From Ignisphaera sp. (GTDB lineage: Archaea; Thermoproteota; Thermoprotei_A; Sulfolobales; Ignisphaeraceae), in NCBI GenBank assembly GCA_038831005.1, contig JAWBKZ010000003.1:1-64000 (forward strand): a stretch of 64,000 nt of DNA, read 5' to 3'. A program made the translations under genes and the position numbers. The notes under the pieces were generated by a model. That model saw only the letters and a list, made by a program, of their open reading frames with translations, made no database searches and had not been told where the DNA came from. Below, piece by piece: positions 27,065-36,057 of this stretch (within the stretch, counting starts at the first letter, position 1; each line of letters begins with the position of its first letter).

Positions 27065-27500
27065 AGACCTAGATAGTATTCTAAAGCCTTACACTATTAA
27101 GAAAGATGTTATGAAACCAAATAGAGATGTTTACACAGTTGATGCTAAAAACATTAGGGAAGTTATGAAGAACTTGAAGAATATTTATAAAGAAGACTTG
27201 TATCTAGCCACAATAGTAGGTGTTGATAAAATAAAGGAAAATCTATTCGAACTTAACTATTTCATCCATATAGTTCCCCTAGGTAAAACAATAGTGATAA
27301 AAACCTATATCTCTAGAAATGAGCCTAAAATAGATACTATACTAGATATATGCCCTGGCGCATATGGAGCTGAAGCAGAAATCTATGATTTACTAGGTAT
27401 AGAATTTATAGGCAATAACTACCTTAGGCGTGGATTCTTTGTACCTGCTGATGTTGTTTCGCAAAATATTTATCCACTTCGAAAAGACGTACAGGTGTAA
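27051..27500 (+). CDS. mbhK: Hydrogenase NuoC-like subunit (MbhK-like)
   Basis: 149 residues with the 30-kDa-subunit pattern in the C-terminal half: ICPGAYGAEAEIYDLLGIEFIGN followed by LRRGFFVPAD. It connects the small and large subunits in complex I relatives. It uses TTG 27051 inside the end of the preceding gene, so translation is probably coupled. Confidence 0.85.
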   Translation: MSRAEDLDSILKPYTIKKDVMKPNRDVYTVDAKNIREVMKNLKNIYKEDLYLATIVGVDKIKENLFELNYFIHIVPLGKTIVIKTYISRNEPKIDTILDICPGAYGAEAEIYDLLGIEFIGNNYLRRGFFVPADVVSQNIYPLRKDVQV

Positions 27501-27506
27501 TTCTTT

Positions 27507-28724
27507 ATGGTTTCTGACATAGAGAAGGAGACAACGACATTAATAAAGATACCCATCACTCTTGACGTACCTATAGGACCTCAGCATCCGGCTCTTCATG
27601 AGCCAGTAATGCTTAAATTATATGCCGATGGAGAGGAGGTAGTTCATGTAGAGATTAATACTGGATATAACCATAGAGGAATAGAGAAGCTCATGGAAAA
27701 GAACTCTTTTTACAAAGACAAATTTATTGCCTCCAGAGTTTGCGGAATATGTAATGGTGTCCATGAGAACTGCTACACACGTGCCGTTGAATATCTAGCT
27801 GATATAGAGCCTCCACCCCGGGCCAAGTATCTAAGAGTACTGGTTATGGAGCTAGAGAGAATACACAGCCATATGCTTATTAATGCCATAATGGCTGAGA
27901 TAATAGGTTTCGATACATTATTCATGTATATAATGAGAGATAGAGAACTCGTAATGAAAGCAAAAGAGATTGTCCTAGGCCATAGAGTTCAGTCAGACAT
28001 ACATATGTTTGGAGGTGTCAGAAGAGATATTGACGATGTGAAGAAGGACAAGATATTGGATCTACTGAATAAATTAGAGCCTCGTATAAAATACTATAGA
28101 AAACTATTTGAAGAAGACTCCTCAATCTCCAGTAGATTAACTGAAGTGGGAAAACTTAAATCCTCTGAGGTTCTTAACAATTCACTTTTAGGACCTATAC
28201 TCAGAGGAAGCGGTATCAAGAGTGATGTGAGGTTAGAGGATAGGTATGATGCTTATGGAGATATACCTTGGTCCATAGTTGTGAGATCTGAAGGAGATTC
28301 TCTAGCTAGAATGCTTGTGAGATGGGATGAAGCTATAGAATCTCTAGAGATGTGCAGATATGTACTTGAACATCTTCCCCAAGGACCAGCTGTGGTAGAT
28401 GAAAGAAAACTTCCGAGAACATTTCCTTCAGGAGAATCATATGCTAGAGTTGAGGCACCGCGAGGAGAACTAATATACTATGTAGCTAGCGTAGGAGGGG
28501 CTAACCCCTATAGGGTTAAGATAAGAACACCATCAGCTACAAACATAATCAATAGTGGTTTCAGTTACATAGGTCATAGTATTGCTGACATACCTGTAAT
28601 ACTCGTAAGCTACGACCCATGTATTTCATGTATGGAGAGAGCGATAATTGTAGACCTAAAGAATAGATCGGAAAAGAATGTTCCATTAAGATACTTAGCA
28701 CAAACCAGTAAGGTGAGAGCATGA
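27507..28724 (+). CDS. mbhL: [NiFe] hydrogenase large subunit (NuoD/MbhL-like)
   Basis: 405 residues. Both nickel-iron ligand pairs are intact: C79/C82 in SRVCGICNGVH and C372/C375 in DPCISCMER. PIGPQHPALHEP and NHRGIEKLME are the group 4 hydrogenase/NuoD signatures. A 27-residue tail beyond DPCISCMER is of the kind that a maturation protease removes once nickel is inserted. Four intact Cys imply real H2 chemistry rather than a sulfur-reducing complex that has lost them. Confidence 0.93.
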   Translation: MVSDIEKETTTLIKIPITLDVPIGPQHPALHEPVMLKLYADGEEVVHVEINTGYNHRGIEKLMEKNSFYKDKFIASRVCGICNGVHENCYTRAVEYLADIEPPPRAKYLRVLVMELERIHSHMLINAIMAEIIGFDTLFMYIMRDRELVMKAKEIVLGHRVQSDIHMFGGVRRDIDDVKKDKILDLLNKLEPRIKYYRKLFEEDSSISSRLTEVGKLKSSEVLNNSLLGPILRGSGIKSDVRLEDRYDAYGDIPWSIVVRSEGDSLARMLVRWDEAIESLEMCRYVLEHLPQGPAVVDERKLPRTFPSGESYARVEAPRGELIYYVASVGGANPYRVKIRTPSATNIINSGFSYIGHSIADIPVILVSYDPCISCMERAIIVDLKNRSEKNVPLRYLAQTSKVRA

Positions 28725-29104
28725 GTATAGTTAGAGAAGTTATTAAGAGTTTCTTCTCAAAACCATCAACAATAGAATATCCACGAAAAGCCTCTATAGC
28801 TGTAGAGAAAGATCTAAGAGGGCGGCATTACGCTAACCTAAATAAATGCATAGGATGCTCGATATGTGCTATAGAGTGTCCATCTAAAGCCATAGAAATG
28901 AAAAAGCTATCTGAAGACATAAAACTCAAACATAATCCTAGAGGACTATACCCCGTTATAAACTATATGTCATGCGTATTTTGTTATCGATGTGTAAGAG
29001 TGTGTCCAGTAGATGCATATATAACGACACCCGTACATCAGTTATCATCAGTAAAGGAGGTATTTTCAGAGAATTTAACACTAAAAACTCTTGAGGTGAA
29101 ATAA
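28721..29104 (+). CDS. mbhN: 2x[4Fe-4S] ferredoxin subunit (NuoI/MbhN-like)
   Basis: Two classical clusters: CIGCSICAIECP at about residues 47-58 and CVFCYRCVRVCP at about 86-97. It would take electrons from reduced ferredoxin and pass them to the small subunit. The ATG overlaps the stop of the large subunit, and its stop overlaps the start of the MnhF-like gene. Confidence 0.92.
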   Translation: MSIVREVIKSFFSKPSTIEYPRKASIAVEKDLRGRHYANLNKCIGCSICAIECPSKAIEMKKLSEDIKLKHNPRGLYPVINYMSCVFCYRCVRVCPVDAYITTPVHQLSSVKEVFSENLTLKTLEVK

Positions 29105-29388
29105 TGGACATCGAAACACATGTTATAATGGTTATGAGTCTCGTTGTCCCAATCTTCATAGTGTCTATTATTCTCTACACTATAAGACTTCTTAAGGGTC
29201 CCACGATACCAGATATGGTTATAGCTGTAGACGCCATTTCATATGATGTAGCTGTGTTTTTAGCAGTCCTATCCATACTCTTCAAATCACCTACACTTAT
29301 ATCCTGTGCCATGATACTCATGCTCTGGGCATATGCCTTAGATGTCTATGTAGCTAAATATCTTGAAGCAAAAGAAATGGGTGAATAA
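29104..29388 (+). CDS. mbhB: Mrp/MnhF-like antiporter subunit
   Basis: 94-residue membrane protein with three hydrophobic segments; RLLKGPTIPDMVIAVDAIS is the MnhF/MrpF signature. First of the sodium/proton antiporter module that couples H2 formation to an ion gradient. The start overlaps the previous gene's stop. Confidence 0.87.
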   Translation: MDIETHVIMVMSLVVPIFIVSIILYTIRLLKGPTIPDMVIAVDAISYDVAVFLAVLSILFKSPTLISCAMILMLWAYALDVYVAKYLEAKEMGE

Positions 29389-29390
29389 AT

Positions 29391-29768
29391 ATGATTGAAT
29401 GGGTATTAGTGATAATAGGAGAGATATTAGTAGTAATAGGAGCAATATGCGATCTATTAGGAGCTATAGGATTGCTAAGATTTCCTAACTTCTATGTAAG
29501 GCTACACGCATTAACTGTTGGAACTATTGGAGGCGCATTTGTACCCTTAATAGGTGTAGCTCTAATAGCTATAGGCTCCGAATTCCTAGGTTTCTATAGA
29601 TGGGTTATAGCCGGGACCTCAATTGTAACAGCTCTTCTATTACTTTTTCTAGCTCCTGCTGGTTCTCATGCCATAGCCAGAGCTACTCATAGATCTCAGG
29701 CCACGGAGGTTTATCCAAAAACTGTTGATAAACTTGAAGAAGATAGAGAAAGAGGTGAATTAAAGTAA
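29391..29768 (+). CDS. mbhC: Mrp/MnhG-like antiporter subunit
   Basis: 125 residues, three membrane segments. DLLGAIGLLRFPNFYVRLHALTVGTIGGAF is the MnhG/MrpG signature; the charged C-terminal tail is cytoplasmic. It follows the MnhF-like gene by 2 bp. Confidence 0.87.
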   Translation: MIEWVLVIIGEILVVIGAICDLLGAIGLLRFPNFYVRLHALTVGTIGGAFVPLIGVALIAIGSEFLGFYRWVIAGTSIVTALLLLFLAPAGSHAIARATHRSQATEVYPKTVDKLEEDRERGELK

Positions 29769-30034
29769 TGAGTATCGTGATACTGCATTACATGTTGATG
29801 GCTATAGCGTCGCTTTTATCCGTAGTATCTGTTTATCTAGCTATAATAGAAAGAGATTTAGTGAAAGCTGTTGTATATTCAGCTCTTCAAAGCACTTTCT
29901 ACGCATTGCTATTCTATCTAATCATGGCACCAGACATATTTTTGACATATGTTCCCGTATCTGTAGGTCTCTATACAGCCTTGATACTCGTTTTAATAAA
30001 GAAGACTGAACGTTTTGAAGGTGAAGAGAAATGA
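29768..30034 (+). CDS. mbhD: MbhD-like membrane subunit (DUF4040)
   Basis: 88 residues, three membrane segments. LAIIERDLVKAVVYSALQS and YVPVSVGLYTALILVLIKKTER match the MbhD/DUF4040 part of antiporter MrpA. Start overlaps the preceding gene by 1 bp and the end overlaps the next by 4 bp. Confidence 0.85.
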   Translation: MSIVILHYMLMAIASLLSVVSVYLAIIERDLVKAVVYSALQSTFYALLFYLIMAPDIFLTYVPVSVGLYTALILVLIKKTERFEGEEK

Positions 30035-30852
30035 ATAGATATATTCATGCAATGGTAATACTAACACTGATAGTGTTGACCATAGTTTTAGCTACAGCTT
30101 TTGCACTAGGTGGCATAACTCTCTATCTACCTCCACGTAATGTAAGATCTCTTGCAGAAATATTCCTCAATACCACCTTCAATTTGGAATACCGTATAAG
30201 CCCTATGTCACCAGAAGCTGTTACAGCTATTGTATGGGACTATAGAGGACTAGATACACTATTCGAGACCTCGGTTATGTTTTTAGCTATTGTTGGAGCA
30301 CTCACCCTCTTCAGAGGTCTTAGCGAAAAACTTCCACAAGAAGAAACAGAATATAGAGGAGGATTATCGGTAATAGTCAAGACTATTACTAGAATAGCAA
30401 CAGTTATGATTATAGCTGTTGGTGCTTCATTAGCGCTTCATGGACATTTAACACCTGGTGGGGGCTTCCAAGGGGGAGCAACAATAGCTGTAGCCCCAAT
30501 GCTTATTATAATCACATTCTCTACATATTTTATGTTCAGAAGCATACCTGTTAAAAAAGCTGTACTTCTTAGAAGTATAGGACTTAGTGTAATAGCCTTG
30601 ACCACGTTCTTGGTACTCATTATAGCCTTAACACAAAACGGTACTGCCTATATATTCCAAAACCAACCTAAGATTCATGCAGACTATGGAATACCATCAT
30701 ATCTAGGTGATACAATAGTGTTAGGAGGAACACTTCTACTGTTTAACGCTGCAGAAACCTTTGCTGTTGCCTTTGGTTTTATAGCATTACTGATTCTGAT
30801 AACTGTTCCAGAGGATTATGCCAAAACTATTGTTTTAGAGGGTGAAGAATGA
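30031..30852 (+). CDS. Fused MbhE/MbhF-like antiporter subunit (MnhB domain)
   Basis: 273 residues. The first third (LPPRNVRSLAEIF ... EAVTAIVWDYRGLDTLFETSVMFLAI) matches MbhE, and the rest (VIVKTITRIATVMIIAVGASLALHGHLTPGGGFQGGA) matches MnhB/MbhF. In Thermococcus-type operons these are separate genes, so the fusion is a difference worth noting. Confidence 0.82.
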   Translation: MNRYIHAMVILTLIVLTIVLATAFALGGITLYLPPRNVRSLAEIFLNTTFNLEYRISPMSPEAVTAIVWDYRGLDTLFETSVMFLAIVGALTLFRGLSEKLPQEETEYRGGLSVIVKTITRIATVMIIAVGASLALHGHLTPGGGFQGGATIAVAPMLIIITFSTYFMFRSIPVKKAVLLRSIGLSVIALTTFLVLIIALTQNGTAYIFQNQPKIHADYGIPSYLGDTIVLGGTLLLFNAAETFAVAFGFIALLILITVPEDYAKTIVLEGEE

Positions 30853-31247
30853 TGGAAGTAGTACAATTCTTATTCAATATAGTTGTCGTATCAATGATAA
30901 TGAATATAGCTATATCTCTCTATGGAGTTTTTGCGAGACCCAGCTTAATAAAGAAGATAATAGCTCTCACTATATTCGGTGATACAATCAACTTGATGGT
31001 TATATTGATAGGATTTAGATACGTAGAACCAAATCCGCTACCACCAATACTAACAACGATACCGCCAACTTCTATAGATATCTCTACTTTTGTTCAAAAA
31101 GCTGTAGATCCTTTACCTCAGGCTCTTGTACTAACTGCAATAGTTATCGGCTTAGCTGTAACTCTATTCCTGATATTTTTGACTATACAGATCTATCGTA
31201 TATACAGAACAACGAATGTCAAGAAGATAGCTAAATTGAGGGGATAA
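30849..31247 (+). CDS. mbhG: Mrp/MnhC-like antiporter subunit (MbhG)
   Basis: 132 residues, three membrane segments. LYGVFARPSLIKKIIALTIFGDTINL and DPLPQALVLTAIVIGLAVT are the NuoK/MnhC signatures. It overlaps its upstream neighbour by 4 bp (ATGA). Confidence 0.88.
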   Translation: MMEVVQFLFNIVVVSMIMNIAISLYGVFARPSLIKKIIALTIFGDTINLMVILIGFRYVEPNPLPPILTTIPPTSIDISTFVQKAVDPLPQALVLTAIVIGLAVTLFLIFLTIQIYRIYRTTNVKKIAKLRG

Positions 31248-31249
31248 AG

Positions 31250-31756
31250 ATGAGGAGAGCGCTAAAAGCTGTACCAGCTACACTACTAGCATTTGTAACA
31301 TATATTGTTTTCTCAGGATCAATCACATTATACGATATATTGACAGGTATAGCAGTATCAATTCCTATAGGAGTTATTACAGCAAATACGTTGTTAACAA
31401 ATCCATTAAAGATGCTGGACCTTAGGAGATGGATATGGCTGGTTGCATATACTTTGCGTTACTTCTTTATAGATGAGGTAAAAGCCCATATAGATGTTAT
31501 CAAGAGAATAGTGCATCCAAAAATGCCTATAAATCCAGGAATAGTAAAGGTCCCGATAAAGGTCTCAACAGATTATGCATTAACGGCTGTAGCAAATTCG
31601 ATAACTAATACACCTGGGACAGTAGTTGTAGATGTAGATAAAGAGAAGGGTTATCTCTATATACATTGGATCGATGTAAAGACTATAGAACCTGATGAAG
31701 CATGGAAACAGATATCACAAGTTTTTGAAAAATTTGCTAAAAAGGTTTTCGATTAG
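31250..31756 (+). CDS. mbhA: Mrp/MnhE-like antiporter subunit (MbhA)
   Basis: 168 residues. Two N-terminal hydrophobic segments, then the soluble part with VKVPIKVSTDYALTAVANSITNTPGTVVVDVDKE and YIHWIDV, the MnhE signature. In Thermococcus operons this gene is first; here it is tenth. Confidence 0.87.
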   Translation: MRRALKAVPATLLAFVTYIVFSGSITLYDILTGIAVSIPIGVITANTLLTNPLKMLDLRRWIWLVAYTLRYFFIDEVKAHIDVIKRIVHPKMPINPGIVKVPIKVSTDYALTAVANSITNTPGTVVVDVDKEKGYLYIHWIDVKTIEPDEAWKQISQVFEKFAKKVFD

Positions 31757-31765
31757 GTGATACCC

Positions 31766-33388
31766 ATGATTTCGTTGTTCGATACCATCTATGGTATAGT
31801 TCCACCTCTACTTATATCTCTGGCTTTTGTGACCCCGTTTTTAGGTCTCTTTATAAAGAATAAAAAGTTTTTCACGATATACATCATAGTTATAACAATG
31901 ATAACATTAGTAATGACGTGTCTAGTAGCCTACAACATATTTTCTAGAAATACTGTAGCTATCTATCCTTTTGGTGGATGGCCTCCACCTATAGGCATAG
32001 CTTATACTATAGATAAGCTTAATGCATCATTAGCGCTACTGGCTACATTAATAATATTACTTTCAGCAATATCAACAAAGAGTTACCTAAGTAGATACAA
32101 AAAATCTTCAACTCTTTCATATATGTACACAGCTCTAATAGGGTTTACAGCAGGCGCTATAGGGGCTCTGTATACTGGTGATATATTCAATCTTTTCGTA
32201 ATGATGGAGGTTATGTGTATATCCCTATATGTTCTAATAGCTTTTCATAGAACTAGATCAGAAGCTATTGAAGCATCAATAAAGTATTCACTTGTCAGTA
32301 TAATTGCGCTTATCATCTACTTCTTCTCGACAATACTAATATATAGTGGCTACCAAACGTTAAACATGGCTGATTTAGCCACAAAGGCTAGACCAATCAT
32401 ACTTGATATACTTAAAATGTATTCTATCGATATGCTTAGTAGTAGCTATTACTCCGATATATACATTATCACACCCATAGCTATAGCACTAATAATCTGG
32501 GTCTTCACTTTGGAATCTGCTTTATTCCCTAACCATTTCTGGTTACCAGATGCTATAAGTGAAGCACCTACACCAGTTTCAGCTATTCTTCCTATAGCAG
32601 AAATGGTTTCTATATACGTCGTTATTCGTTACCTCTTTACAATATTTGGACCAGACTCTATTTTAGCTGAAAACAATGTGAGAAATATAGTACTTTACAT
32701 CCTATTGATATTAGGAATCATTGCTTCGATAGTTGGAAGCATTATGATGACATTACAGAAGGATTCAAAACGACTTTTAGGATATAGCTCTGTGAGTCAT
32801 ATAGGGTTCATATACATTGCCATAGGCTTAACAGCATTTACATCAGAACCCACAATACCTCTTGTTGCCTCTATATTCCATATGATTAACTATGTCATAT
32901 CGAGTTCATTACTATTCTTGGCTATAGGTGCTATAGAGAGCGTTATTGGTAGTCGAAACATCGATGATATGGCAGGTCTAGGTAGAAGCGCTAAACTTGC
33001 CGGATTTAGTATTGTAATTGGTGTTCTTAATTTAATAGGTTTACCACCTCTAGGAGGATTCTTCAGCAAATTCATGATATATCAAGCTGCATTAACTGTT
33101 TCACAACCAATAATAGCTCTTCTCATTGTCGTAGCTACAGCTATAAGTGTTATGGGTTACGCAAAACTACTCCTCATACCATTTGGTATAAATAGTGAAA
33201 AGAACATAAAGGAAAGTTACAGCTTCTCAGTACCTAGCTTCATATTAGCATTAATGATTATATTGCTAGGTCTGATGCTTCCAATAGGATTGAACAAATA
33301 TCTAGAGGATATCGCTAAATCAGCACATGAATATGTATACTACGTTGAATCATTTCTTAAGTACATGGTTACATTATGGCCTAGGTGA
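31766..33388 (+). CDS. mbhH: Mrp/MnhD-NuoN-like proton/sodium pump subunit (MbhH)
   Basis: About 540 residues and some 14 membrane segments. GDIFNLFVMMEVMCISLYVLIA has the conserved membrane Glu, and FPNHFWLPDAISEAPTPVSAILP the conserved loop of NuoL/M/N proteins; KDSKRLLGYSSVSHIGFI is also typical. Only one such large subunit is in the operon, as in Mbh rather than Mbx. GGTGA is 5 nt before ATG 31766, so GTG 31757 is not used. Confidence 0.92.
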   Translation: MISLFDTIYGIVPPLLISLAFVTPFLGLFIKNKKFFTIYIIVITMITLVMTCLVAYNIFSRNTVAIYPFGGWPPPIGIAYTIDKLNASLALLATLIILLSAISTKSYLSRYKKSSTLSYMYTALIGFTAGAIGALYTGDIFNLFVMMEVMCISLYVLIAFHRTRSEAIEASIKYSLVSIIALIIYFFSTILIYSGYQTLNMADLATKARPIILDILKMYSIDMLSSSYYSDIYIITPIAIALIIWVFTLESALFPNHFWLPDAISEAPTPVSAILPIAEMVSIYVVIRYLFTIFGPDSILAENNVRNIVLYILLILGIIASIVGSIMMTLQKDSKRLLGYSSVSHIGFIYIAIGLTAFTSEPTIPLVASIFHMINYVISSSLLFLAIGAIESVIGSRNIDDMAGLGRSAKLAGFSIVIGVLNLIGLPPLGGFFSKFMIYQAALTVSQPIIALLIVVATAISVMGYAKLLLIPFGINSEKNIKESYSFSVPSFILALMIILLGLMLPIGLNKYLEDIAKSAHEYVYYVESFLKYMVTLWPR

Positions 33389-33394
33389 ATGGAG

Positions 33395-33757
33395 ATGATG
33401 GTACAGACATGGATATTGGATCCTGTAACCCTGAGCATAGTTGTTTCAGGATTAATGCTATTTGTAGCACTCGTTATAGCTATAGTAATTGGTCTTTTTA
33501 GAGGAGGAAAGATCTCTACAGAAGGTAGCGAGATGTATATAGGTGGTGAAAATGAAGATGTATTGAAATATAGAGTTCCAAGCATCATAGCACTGTACTG
33601 GGGTATTGTGAAACGTGCATGGAGGAAAGCATTTGAGTATCTTAGAGATGCTATACATACTGGTGTACTTAACGATTGGTATGGATTTATGAGTAGTTGG
33701 TTAGGCTTTTTACTGCTTATAGCATTGATTGCAATACTTGTTTATCTATTCATGTAG
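33395..33757 (+). CDS. mbhI: MbhI-like hydrogenase membrane subunit
   Basis: 120 residues with one hydrophobic segment near each end and a charged middle (GSEMYIGGENEDVLKYRVPS). Position between MnhD-like and NuoH-like genes and length match MbhI, which anchors the hydrogenase to the antiporter. GGTGA is 6 nt before ATG 33395. Confidence 0.72.
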   Translation: MMVQTWILDPVTLSIVVSGLMLFVALVIAIVIGLFRGGKISTEGSEMYIGGENEDVLKYRVPSIIALYWGIVKRAWRKAFEYLRDAIHTGVLNDWYGFMSSWLGFLLLIALIAILVYLFM

Positions 33758-33768
33758 AGGTGTGAGAC

Positions 33769-34764
33769 ATGATCAATGAATATCTGTACATACTATTTGT
33801 AGTGATGGTGTTTCCCGGACTACTTTTTATGGTAGCTATAGCTCTATTTAGTGAATGGTTTTATAGAAAAGTTGTTGCTAGAATGCAGAATAGAATGGGT
33901 CCTGCATATACAGGACCTATAGGGATTCTACAGCCTTTAGCAGACATCCTGAAGCTTCTCTTAGTTAAGGAAGTTAAGAAACAGCGCTACTCATCATTAA
34001 TGTTGGCAGAAGTGGGTATGTCTATAGCTATAGCATCTATCGTAGCTTCGGTATTTATGTTACCTATATCACCTCTACGTTTTTCAGCTCCTTACGATAT
34101 AATTGTACTATTATATCTCTATGCTGTATGGCACTTCATAGGCTTAGCCATAGCTGTATTAGCGTATCCCAATCCTTTCGTTATAGCAGGATTGTCAAGA
34201 TTAATAGCTCTAACAGTAGTTATAGAGCCAGCAATATTTTCCTCTATACTTGTTCCCGCTATACTTACATCAACCAATTGTTCACCAACATATTCAGTCC
34301 TATGCATATCAGCAAATTCATGGAGATTGTGGCTTAACTCACCTCTAGCATTCATATCCATGCTCTTAGCCCTACTATCAATTATTATAGCTACCCAAGC
34401 TAAACTAGGATTGAAACCTTTTGATATTCCAGAAGCTGAACAAGAGCTTATAGCTGGACATATAACTGAATATTCAGGTAGTATTCTAGCTCTCTACAAT
34501 CTATTACATGATATTAAGCTAGCTTTTTCAGCACTTTTAATAACCTATCTATTCCTAGGAGGTCCCTACCCATACAGACATCTAAGTATAGCAGGTATAA
34601 CACTTCTCGTAATCAAATACGTAGCCGTTCTATATACACTCTCATTATTACGAGCATCTTTTGGACGTAGAAGAATAGATCAAGGTATAGTAATGATCAT
34701 GAAATACAGCTTAATGCCCTCCATAGCAGCTCTACTTATCAGCCTCATTACCCTAATCATATAG
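33769..34764 (+). CDS. mbhM: NuoH-like membrane anchor (MbhM)
   Basis: 331 residues, about eight membrane segments. The loop RKVVARMQNRMGPAYTGPIGILQPLADILKLL and LKPFDIPEAEQELIAGHITEYSG (the conserved acidic loop of NuoH) identify it. It links the peripheral arm to the pump and ends the operon. Confidence 0.94.
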   Translation: MINEYLYILFVVMVFPGLLFMVAIALFSEWFYRKVVARMQNRMGPAYTGPIGILQPLADILKLLLVKEVKKQRYSSLMLAEVGMSIAIASIVASVFMLPISPLRFSAPYDIIVLLYLYAVWHFIGLAIAVLAYPNPFVIAGLSRLIALTVVIEPAIFSSILVPAILTSTNCSPTYSVLCISANSWRLWLNSPLAFISMLLALLSIIIATQAKLGLKPFDIPEAEQELIAGHITEYSGSILALYNLLHDIKLAFSALLITYLFLGGPYPYRHLSIAGITLLVIKYVAVLYTLSLLRASFGRRRIDQGIVMIMKYSLMPSIAALLISLITLII

Positions 34765-34882
34765 TACCGTAAATCTCTATTTGCATCAATCTACTATATC
34801 AAGAAGATAAAAATCAGTGTATAGAGATAAAAGTCGATTTTTAGATTTACTACGCAAGGTGAACTTATGAGGTAAATGTATT

Positions 34883-35080
34883 ATGAGTGTAGTAGAGCTT
34901 CATAAATCCTATTTAACAATATTGATATGGGGTCTAATATGCGAAATAATAGTCCTGATTTACTATCTATCAAATAATAAATACTCATTCGAATTCTATT
35001 TAACTTTAGGCTTACTACCTATAACATTAGGAGGGGTAGTAGCCATAGTGAGAGCCATTAAGAGGGAAGTGAGCGGCTAA
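34883..35080 (+). CDS. Small two-helix membrane protein of unknown function
   Basis: 65 residues, hydrophobic segments about 12-29 and 38-57, C-terminal basic tail. Not recognised. It lies 118 bp after the hydrogenase operon, with AT-rich promoter-like DNA between, and may be separate from it. Its stop abuts the DUF2148 gene. Confidence 0.5.
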   Translation: MSVVELHKSYLTILIWGLICEIIVLIYYLSNNKYSFEFYLTLGLLPITLGGVVAIVRAIKREVSG

Positions 35081-35584
35081 CTATGTTTTAAAAACTCTAT
35101 CGAAATATGGATTCTTGGCTAACGCTGTTAGAGGTATAGCATACACTATATCACCTTCAATAAGCCCTAACTCTTGTGCCGCTATACCAGCACTAAACAT
35201 AACTCTATTATCTACATTATGTATAGATGCTGTCTTTACTGCTGAACCTATAGCTATACCTAGATTTATCAAGCTGTTCACTACATTGGCATCCAGGTTC
35301 CATTTTTGTGGAGTTTTTAGACCCATATCAACGATTTTGCACCCTATCAGTATTACTGCTAAGCTTTTCCTAATGCTTTGAGCATCTCTTTTAAAGAAAT
35401 CTCCGTATGTTGATGATAATTCCTCCATCTTATTCGCTAGATACTCTATCTCCTCTACATCATCAAGTATCTTTATCACTATATTGTCGTAACCTCTGGC
35501 TTTTGGTGCTGTTAATGCTGATATAGCCATGAGTTTAGCAACATATACTATAACCTCTCTTTTGATATTATCTAGATTTAGCAC
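35081..35584 (-). CDS. DUF2148 family protein
   Basis: 167 residues. AISALTAPKARGYDNIVIKIL and ILIGCKIVDMGL are the family's conserved parts. Members are annotated as ferredoxin-domain proteins with several Cys, but here only one Cys is seen, so metal binding is doubtful. GTG 35584 has GGTGT 7 nt upstream. Often found near hydrogenases, as here. Confidence 0.7.
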   Translation of the reverse strand: MLNLDNIKREVIVYVAKLMAISALTAPKARGYDNIVIKILDDVEEIEYLANKMEELSSTYGDFFKRDAQSIRKSLAVILIGCKIVDMGLKTPQKWNLDANVVNSLINLGIAIGSAVKTASIHNVDNRVMFSAGIAAQELGLIEGDIVYAIPLTALAKNPYFDRVFKT

Positions 35585-35600
35585 TCGATAAACACCTGTA

Positions 35601-35954
35601 CTACAACTTTATCCTACGTATTTTAACACCATTATCCATACAGAGCTTCCTAACATCATCACTGAGCTTAGAACCAGTAGAATACAGAATCAATACAGGT
35701 TTTGCTTTCAACAGTTTTGCTTTCTCGATAAAAACCTTAATCTTCTCTATATCCACCTTATCGTTGTTTTCAACTACCTCTATAGCCATTATAGATCCTC
35801 TTCCTCGCACTAGTAATGATACTGGTCCATATCGTGTAGGATGATTGAATTCGACACCATATCCCGCACCTACATATCTACCCGCTATCCTACCTAGTCT
35901 TCCATATTTCTTCTCATAAATATTCTGTATATATCTAATCTTTGCTGAAGTCAT
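35601..35954 (-). CDS. Small protein with restriction-endonuclease-like fold (probable)
   Basis: 117 residues. RYGPVSLLVRGRGSIMAIEVVENN and KAKPVLILYSTGSKLSDDVRKLC resemble a PD-(D/E)xK-type core, but the catalytic acid-lysine pair is not clear. The fold is guessed from the strand order; nothing in the context suggests a job. ATG 35954 is taken as start because the upstream region (35980-36010) contains a TATA-like CTTAAAACC. Confidence 0.55.
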   Translation of the reverse strand: MTSAKIRYIQNIYEKKYGRLGRIAGRYVGAGYGVEFNHPTRYGPVSLLVRGRGSIMAIEVVENNDKVDIEKIKVFIEKAKLLKAKPVLILYSTGSKLSDDVRKLCMDNGVKIRRIKL

Positions 35955-36057
35955 GATATTTCGCCAAAAATAGATTTGCATCAGAAAAGGTTTTAAGGTT
36001 TTAACTGTGTAGATTTGTCTATAGTAAACCTATATGACATGAACCCTACGATGAATA

